From: Vicia villosa
Lineage: Eukaryota > Streptophyta > Magnoliopsida > Fabales > Fabaceae
DNA: 64,000 bases
Reading direction: 5' to 3'
Assembly (NCBI RefSeq): GCF_029867415.1
Contig: NW_026705454.1
Coordinates: forward strand, 124,001 to 188,000
Part shown: piece by piece, positions 59,745-64,000 of the stretch
Position numbering within the stretch: position 1 is the first letter of the stretch
How the letters are laid out: each line of letters begins with the position of its first letter
Notes under the pieces: model-generated
Told to the model about the DNA's origin: nothing
The model's input: the letters and a program-made list of their open reading frames with translations, nothing else
Database searches by the model: none
Translations under genes and position numbers: made by a program

Positions 59745-60489
59745 GCAAGAAACAGCATTCTAATGGTTTGAAGAGAAAGGTAATGTAAATGATGTCTGGT
59801 GATTATTATATTTATGATGAGTTTACATTGTTTCTAATGCTTAGTGTTTTTATTGCATGTAGCAGAAGAAGATTAAGTCTGGTGTAAGTGCAGCTGAAAC
59901 AAGTGCAAGTGTTGATGTCCCAAGACAAACTGAAGCTGAAACTGGTGTAAGTGCAGCTGAAATAGGTGCAAGTGTTGATGTCTCAAGTCAGACTGAAGTT
60001 GAAACTGGTGTAAGTGCAGCTGAAACAGGTGCAAGTGTTTATGTCCCAACTCAAACTGAAGCTGAAACTGGTGTAAGTGCAGCTGAAACTGGTGCAAGTG
60101 TTGATGTCCCAAGTCAAACTGAACCTATCCCAAGTCAAACTCAAACATTCCCAAGTGAAAATCCTGCAACACAAACTGCCTATTCTGCTGATGTATTTGG
60201 AGACATCACTGATGAGATGCTTTCAAGTATACCAGATGTCAGTCAAAATGTGCAAACAAGCTCTGCCAAAAGTGTACCAAACAAGATAAAGAAGAGCAAA
60301 GCTAAGTTTAAGCAAGATTCCATCCCAAAGAGAAAGAGGCAGAGTGAGAGGGTCAAACTTTTCTGGTTTAAAAAACCAATCATTGGACCAGGTGCAGAGG
60401 ATCAACCTATCACTTTAAGTGAAGAAGAGGATTGCAATGGAACTCAAGGTACAAGGAAGGTTGCTAAGAAGTCTATTAATGATCTTTAG
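59745..60489 (+). pseudogene. MULE-B transposase C-terminal exons
   Basis: The first exon ends CKSKKQHSNGLKRK (about 59748-59789, donor gtaatg), matching CKSLTQDPNALKRK of MULE-A. The last exon starts after tgcatgtag (about 59862) and reads KKIKSGVSAAETSASV.... It contains four 21-residue repeats and ends with KRQSERVKLFWFKKPIIGPG, matching SERIKLNWFKKPITGP of MULE-A, and a stop at 60489. The catalytic core is absent. Confidence 0.78.
59882..60122 (+). repeat. 63 bp (21 codon) repeat inside the transposase C-terminus
   Basis: Four units of VSAAETGASVDVPSQTEAETG with a few changes. The opposite strand is also open for 79 residues because of the repeat; that frame is a shadow. Confidence 0.92.
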
Positions 60490-60829
60490 TGATTACTTGT
60501 AACTTGTTATTTGTTGGCTGTTATTTTGGTGCACACTTTTGGTGCATTATGTTGAATTGCACACTTTTGAATTGCACACTTTTGGTGCATTATTTTGTAA
60601 TGACAATATCTAGCTTTTGGTGCAATATTTTGTAATGACAATTGCACACTTTTGGTGCACTAATTAATGAATATGTATAATCTTCAGCTTAATAGCAGTC
60701 ATCAAATGTTTCAACAACTTTGGTTACAACATAAATCAACAATTTCATTCATCAAATTGTAACTAAACTCGTACATCAAATGTTTGACAGATGAAAGTAA
60801 ATAAACTTCAACCTACATAAAATTGACAA
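60490..60829. repeat. Inter-gene region of MULE-B with gcacacttttggtgca repeats
   Basis: Three to four partial copies (60533-60660) in the space between the convergent stops. The same core is seen in MULE-A at 38925-39062. Confidence 0.75.
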
Positions 60830-61299
60830 TTACATCAACTTGTACATAAATGCAAAAAACAACCAAGAAAAAACAAGTGCCATCTTCAGCTTAACAACAG
60901 TCTTCCTCTCTACTTCAACCTTCAATTTTGCCTTCAATAATTTCTTCAAAACTGTTTGTAACTCCTTTTCTGCTTTGTCACAGATTTTACAAACCCCTTG
61001 AATATTAGCATTCTATATTCATCATCCCTTATAAACAAATCGCAGCTATTCTCATTCAACGTAAACAAAAAACCCAACACCCAGTGATTATCAACATTCG
61101 GGGGAAGAAAGAAACAGTTTAAAAAAATATGGAAATTCAAACTCAAGCTTACCCCAGCATTGCGACACTTCCAGAACTTCCGATTTAGGTTTCGAGCTGT
61201 CGACGAAACCCACATCTTCATAGCTAGGTCACAGCCGCATCTGGGTGGACCCATAAATGTATTGCTTGTGCTGCTTCCAATCGATTTTCTACAAGACAT
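60830..61299 (-). CDS. MULE-B second gene: GRF zinc finger, coiled coil, C-terminal membrane segment
   Basis: Exon 1 (61299-61153, 49 codons) starts MSCRKSIG and holds a complete GRF-type finger: PPRCGCDLAMKMWVSSTARN and then NRKFWKCRNAG. A gtaagc donor follows. The 3' exon, read in the frame that ends at 60830, gives CKICDKAEKELQTVLKK, then a Lys/Glu/Leu-rich coiled-coil-like stretch, then VKLKMALVFSWLFFAFMYKLM and stop, a hydrophobic tail helix. The acceptor is not certain (near 61050-61000). GRF fingers bind nucleic acid in other proteins; the role here is unknown. The layout matches plant proteins listed as At4g04775-like. The gene is tail-to-tail with the transposase, as in MULE-A. Confidence 0.68.
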
Positions 61300-61613
61300 G
61301 ATCCTTTGAACAACGATGGCTGCAGTTGGGGCGATGGAGAAGAGCAAGAATGGAAACACGCAAGAACGATGAAGAAGAAAAGGATTGGGAAATTTGTAAC
61401 CTAATTTGCCAATTAACAAAGTTATATAATTTAATTCCATGTCAGCAAATAATAAAATGTCAACAGGGATCATACTTGGCCAAGTCAGCGTAACATGAGT
61501 GTAGGGGTTATTGGGTTTGTAATTTGAGTTTTATAAGGGGACAACCTTAAAAAAAATTTAATAGGGAATAAACCCAAAACTCATCCAAATAGCAGGGGGT
61601 AACAGTTATTTAT

Positions 61614-61918
61614 TCCTTTATTAAATAGACTAGAATACAACAAGTTTAAATATATAGGTCACGCCGTTAATCCTTATCAGTTGATCTGACCTATTTTCAA
61701 CCATAATTAGAAATATTATACATATATTTATCAAAATATGAAACACTTTCCCTTCCAATATTGTTATTTAAAACTTTATGAAAAGTGCGTATTTACATCA
61801 ATTACAAAGCTTGTATATGATTGTTTGTGCATGTAGATGTAATTAAAATATTCTAACTGTTTCTAAAAGAGTAATTCCCATGATGAAATTTCAATCAATA
61901 ATTGCATGCACCATCATA
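61614..61918. other. AT-rich flank of MULE-B
   Basis: No gene or repeat recognised. Confidence 0.4.
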
Positions 61919-61934
61919 TGTCTCTAATGTTATT

Positions 61935-62533
61935 TTTTTTTTAATAAGCAATGAATATAAGATATCGCATTAGGGGTGTAACCCTTACATCGAAAACGCA
62001 CTAAGTTGTTATGTTACAAAATAATGGTAATTTATACCAGTCATAAAAAGATATCCTACCCGGAAAATCTTTAAAGCTACACCATCTCCATGAGAAATAC
62101 AAGATATTAGCTATGACCTCGTCGAAGCTAAAGTTCCCATGTCAAAAACAATTGCATTCCTCATATTCCAAGTGCACCAAATTAAAGCTATCCATATTAT
62201 GTTAAGTTTAGCTTTAAAGTTGGTGTTTTTCTCCTTTTCTTAAATGCATCCAAAGCTCTTAAACTCCTCATAAGAGAGCTTAACATCATTACCCAACCAC
62301 AAATAAATTCTATACCATACCGCTTTTGTGACATTGCAATGATAGAAAAGATGATCCAAGGATTCCGGGTGACAATTGCAAAAAGGACAATCAAAGGAAG
62401 TAAGATAGGACACACCTCTATTGCCAAGTTGCACTTTAACCGGGAGTCTATTGGTGAGGAATCTCCACGCGAAAATCTTGATCTTTGCCGGAATGGTTGT
62501 CTTTCAAATAACTTCCAACAACTTGATAGTGGA
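61935..62533 (-). mobile_element. 5'-truncated L1-type LINE
   Basis: Flanked by 16 bp duplications tgtctctaatgttatt at 61919-61934 and 62534-62549. The 3' end carries an A-run on the minus strand (61935-61942). About 600 bp of the ORF2 end and 3' UTR are left. Confidence 0.93.
62238..62510 (-). pseudogene. LINE ORF2 C-terminus, RT zinc-binding (zf-RVT) domain
   Basis: Reads AKIKIFAWRFLTNRLPVKVQ, then LGNRGVSY, FDCPFCNCHPESLDHLFYHC and VWYRIYLWLG, ending at a stop near 62238. The CPFC...HLFYHC cysteine-histidine cluster is the zf-RVT signature of plant L1 elements. RT itself is missing. Confidence 0.85.
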
Positions 62534-63244
62534 TGTCTCTAATGTTATTGGCCGTCTACTTTATAGACCAGCAAGGCAAATTGCTGAATATATCTATCAT
62601 TTCAATAATCAATCAATTATATATCTTTGTAGTAAAGATAATTATCTTTTATTAACATAGGGATCAAAACATAGAAACGTACACTACAAGAAAATTGACT
62701 TTTTGTGACACTCAAAAAGTGTCACTAAAAGTCAATAATCCGTAGGTAAAAATCTTGCAGACATTGAGTGACGCCCACCCCTAGCGTCAACTATAAGGGG
62801 GTGTAATGCTACGGTATAATAAGTGTCACGATAGCTTTTAGCTACGGACAAATATTTACATGAATGTCACTATATCATAGGTTAGTGTTACAAATATTTT
62901 TATTTTTACCTACAGTTTTTGTTTTAATAGGTGTCACTAGAACTCTATTAAATAATATTTTTTAATTTACCAAAATATAATAAAATTATAAATTATTTTT
63001 TTTATAATTGAAGAATATAATATTAAAATTCAATTACTCGGGAAAATTTTTACAATACATTTTCTATTATTTCAATTTAAATATGACAAATTAACTTAAT
63101 ATTAAAATTAAACTATTATATCAATTTCAATTAAATTCAAATATTACAATATAGTAACAAAGAATTTCAACTACATTTTCTTATTTTCTGGTTGAATAAA
63201 TATAACTAGAAAGACCACTATTTTGTATGAATCTAATCAATGAC

Positions 63245-63470
63245 CAAGTAAAATATTCAAGAGGATTCAACATAAGCACCAGAAGCACCAACTTTATTTA
63301 GTGTAAATCCACGGGAAACGGTCCACCCGAAGTACCAGTAGCACCAGCTTTATTTAGTGTAAACCCACGGGAAACGGTCAGTCTTCGTAAACTCATATCC
63401 AAAAGAGCTTCAGCACGTTTCTTATAGAGATTGAGCTCTGCAAATGGATATTTTCATTCATATAAATAAG
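63245..63470 (-). pseudogene. Captured fragment of unknown gene with a short duplication
   Basis: Reads ELNLYKKRAEALLDMSLRRL, then TVSRGFTLNKAGATGTSGG. A phrase of about 50 bp (ttatttagtgtaaa.ccacgg) is duplicated at about 63295 and 63350. The protein is not recognised. Confidence 0.4.
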
Positions 63471-63689
63471 CTACAAGGTCCAATATATTTTCTATCTGTT
63501 AGTGCTTTATACTTTCTATCCGATACAAATATGGCATTGGTCCAATATATTTCTATAATAGTACTAGATTCATTTTGCCCTTGCGGTGTACATTTCTATG
63601 GTAAAGACAATTTCCTAATATAAGTGAAAGCAAGTGGAATACAACACCCAAAAGTGAAAAGGTGTGAAATTTGAAAGAAAGAACAAAGG

Positions 63690-63795
63690 GTACCTTAAAA
63701 GAGTGGGATTTGAAGGGTCTATTTTGATGGCTTGAGTATAGAGTGCAGCAACTTTGAGATACTTGCTGGATTGAAAAACTTGTTTCCTTGATTCC
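63690..63795 (-). pseudogene. Captured TPR exon fragment
   Basis: Reads KQVFQSSKYLKVAALYTQAI and then KIDPSNPTL, a tetratricopeptide helix pair (A-x-x-x-Y-x-x-A-I...P-x-N-P-x-L), ending at an aaggtac donor. The upstream exon is missing. Confidence 0.68.
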
Positions 63796-63928
63796 AGCAT
63801 AAAGCAAAGGTTGTATGAAGTGGGGTTGCATGTCAGCATTTTGAAATAGGTCACTAGAAAATAATTTCACAAACATGGTTAAGTATCTCTGCTATGAACA
63901 AGCTCAAGAAAATGGCTCTTAGAGTTTT

Positions 63929-64000
63929 TCAAAAGTAATTTGACCGGTGTTGTCAGTGTCTATCATCTTAAACAATTCTTTCAACCCAGAAATTTCTTCT
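63929..64000 (-). pseudogene. Captured CDPK EF-hand fragment
   Basis: At the window end, minus strand: EEISGLKELFKMIDTDNTGQ and ITFEKL, then a stop. This is the first EF-hand of plant calcium-dependent protein kinases (loop D-T-D-N-T-G-Q-I-T-F-E). The kinase domain, if present, lies beyond the window. Confidence 0.75.

Larger units (their letters stand above)
59735..61613 (+). mobile_element. MULE-B remnant: transposase tail, GRF-type gene and right terminus
   Basis: The same gene order as MULE-A in the opposite orientation. A plus-strand transposase C-terminus (to 60489) faces a minus-strand GRF gene (61299-60830). The right terminus, in reverse complement, reads GGAATAAATAACTGTTACCCCC, related in layout to the MULE-A end. 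The 5' part of the transposase is missing. Confidence 0.75.
62682..64000. mobile_element. Third CACTA element, left part, running past the window
   Basis: Starts CACTACAAGAAAATTGACTT, nearly the same as the outer CACTA end at 52250, and has gtgtcac/gtgacg subterminal motifs. It carries host-gene fragments from 63250 onward. The right end is outside the window. Confidence 0.82.

Noticed and set aside
59873..60112. Minus-strand frame LHQFQLHLHQF... (79 residues)
   Set aside because: Antisense of the 63 bp repeat in the MULE-B transposase exon.
63929..64000. Functional CDPK gene at the window end
   Set aside because: The EF-hand is followed at once by a stop, and it lies inside a CACTA with other exon pieces; a captured fragment is more likely.

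Overview
This is plant nuclear DNA with the composition of gene-poor, repeat-rich chromatin. The best guess is a papilionoid legume of the pea, vetch, clover or medic group. A Tat/Ogre Ty3-gypsy element with a 3.7 kb LTR, a tRNA-Arg-type primer site and an extra ORF upstream of gag sits beside Sirevirus (SIRE-type Ty1/copia) elements, and Ogre is typical of those legumes. The species assignment is inference. I see no intact host gene, tRNA or rRNA. Nearly everything is a transposable element, a tandem repeat, or a host-gene exon carried inside an element.

Layout. 1-23372 is a nest. The oldest member is a minus-strand Sirevirus (E3). Its gag is cut by a minus-strand Ogre (LTR, ORF1, gag-protease). 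Its leader is cut by a plus-strand Sirevirus (E2), which has lost half of RT, RNase H and its 3' tail. Another plus-strand Sirevirus (E1) sits in the Ogre protease region. E2 and E3 end in an inverted LTR-LTR junction near 22790. 23373-35300 holds remains of a plus-strand copia and a minus-strand copia. The latter is split beside its RT catalytic box by a young Athila-like element (25133-32381, two 1440 bp LTRs, 5 bp TSD) that encodes gag-protease only.

35958-36412 is a MITE. 37968-44252 is a Mutator-like element (MULE-A) with a broken transposase, a second small gene in convergent orientation (half of a GRF zinc finger, a charged stretch and a C-terminal membrane segment), and a 1.9 kb solo LTR inserted in the transposase. 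44253-46330 carries spliced-exon fragments of unrelated host genes, including a kinesin motor exon and a CAAX/CPBP-protease-like exon. 46800-52143 is AT-rich tandem repeats, a 184 bp MITE, a 1.7 kb array of a 39 bp minisatellite and a Helitron 3' end. 52250-59267 is a CACTA element with a second CACTA (53190-57027) inside it; the inner one carries an RBP45/47-type RRM exon.

59735-61613 is a second MULE remnant (MULE-B) with the same convergent transposase-tail/GRF-TM gene pair. 61935-62533 is a 5'-truncated L1 LINE with a 16 bp TSD. A third CACTA starts at 62682 and carries TPR and CDPK EF-hand fragments on the minus strand.

How the parts relate. Most coding sequences are broken by stops, frameshifts, deletions or nested insertions. 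The most unusual signal is the MULE gene pair: two separate, diverged MULEs keep a GRF-finger/coiled-coil/membrane gene facing the transposase, in the position that mudrB occupies in maize MuDR.
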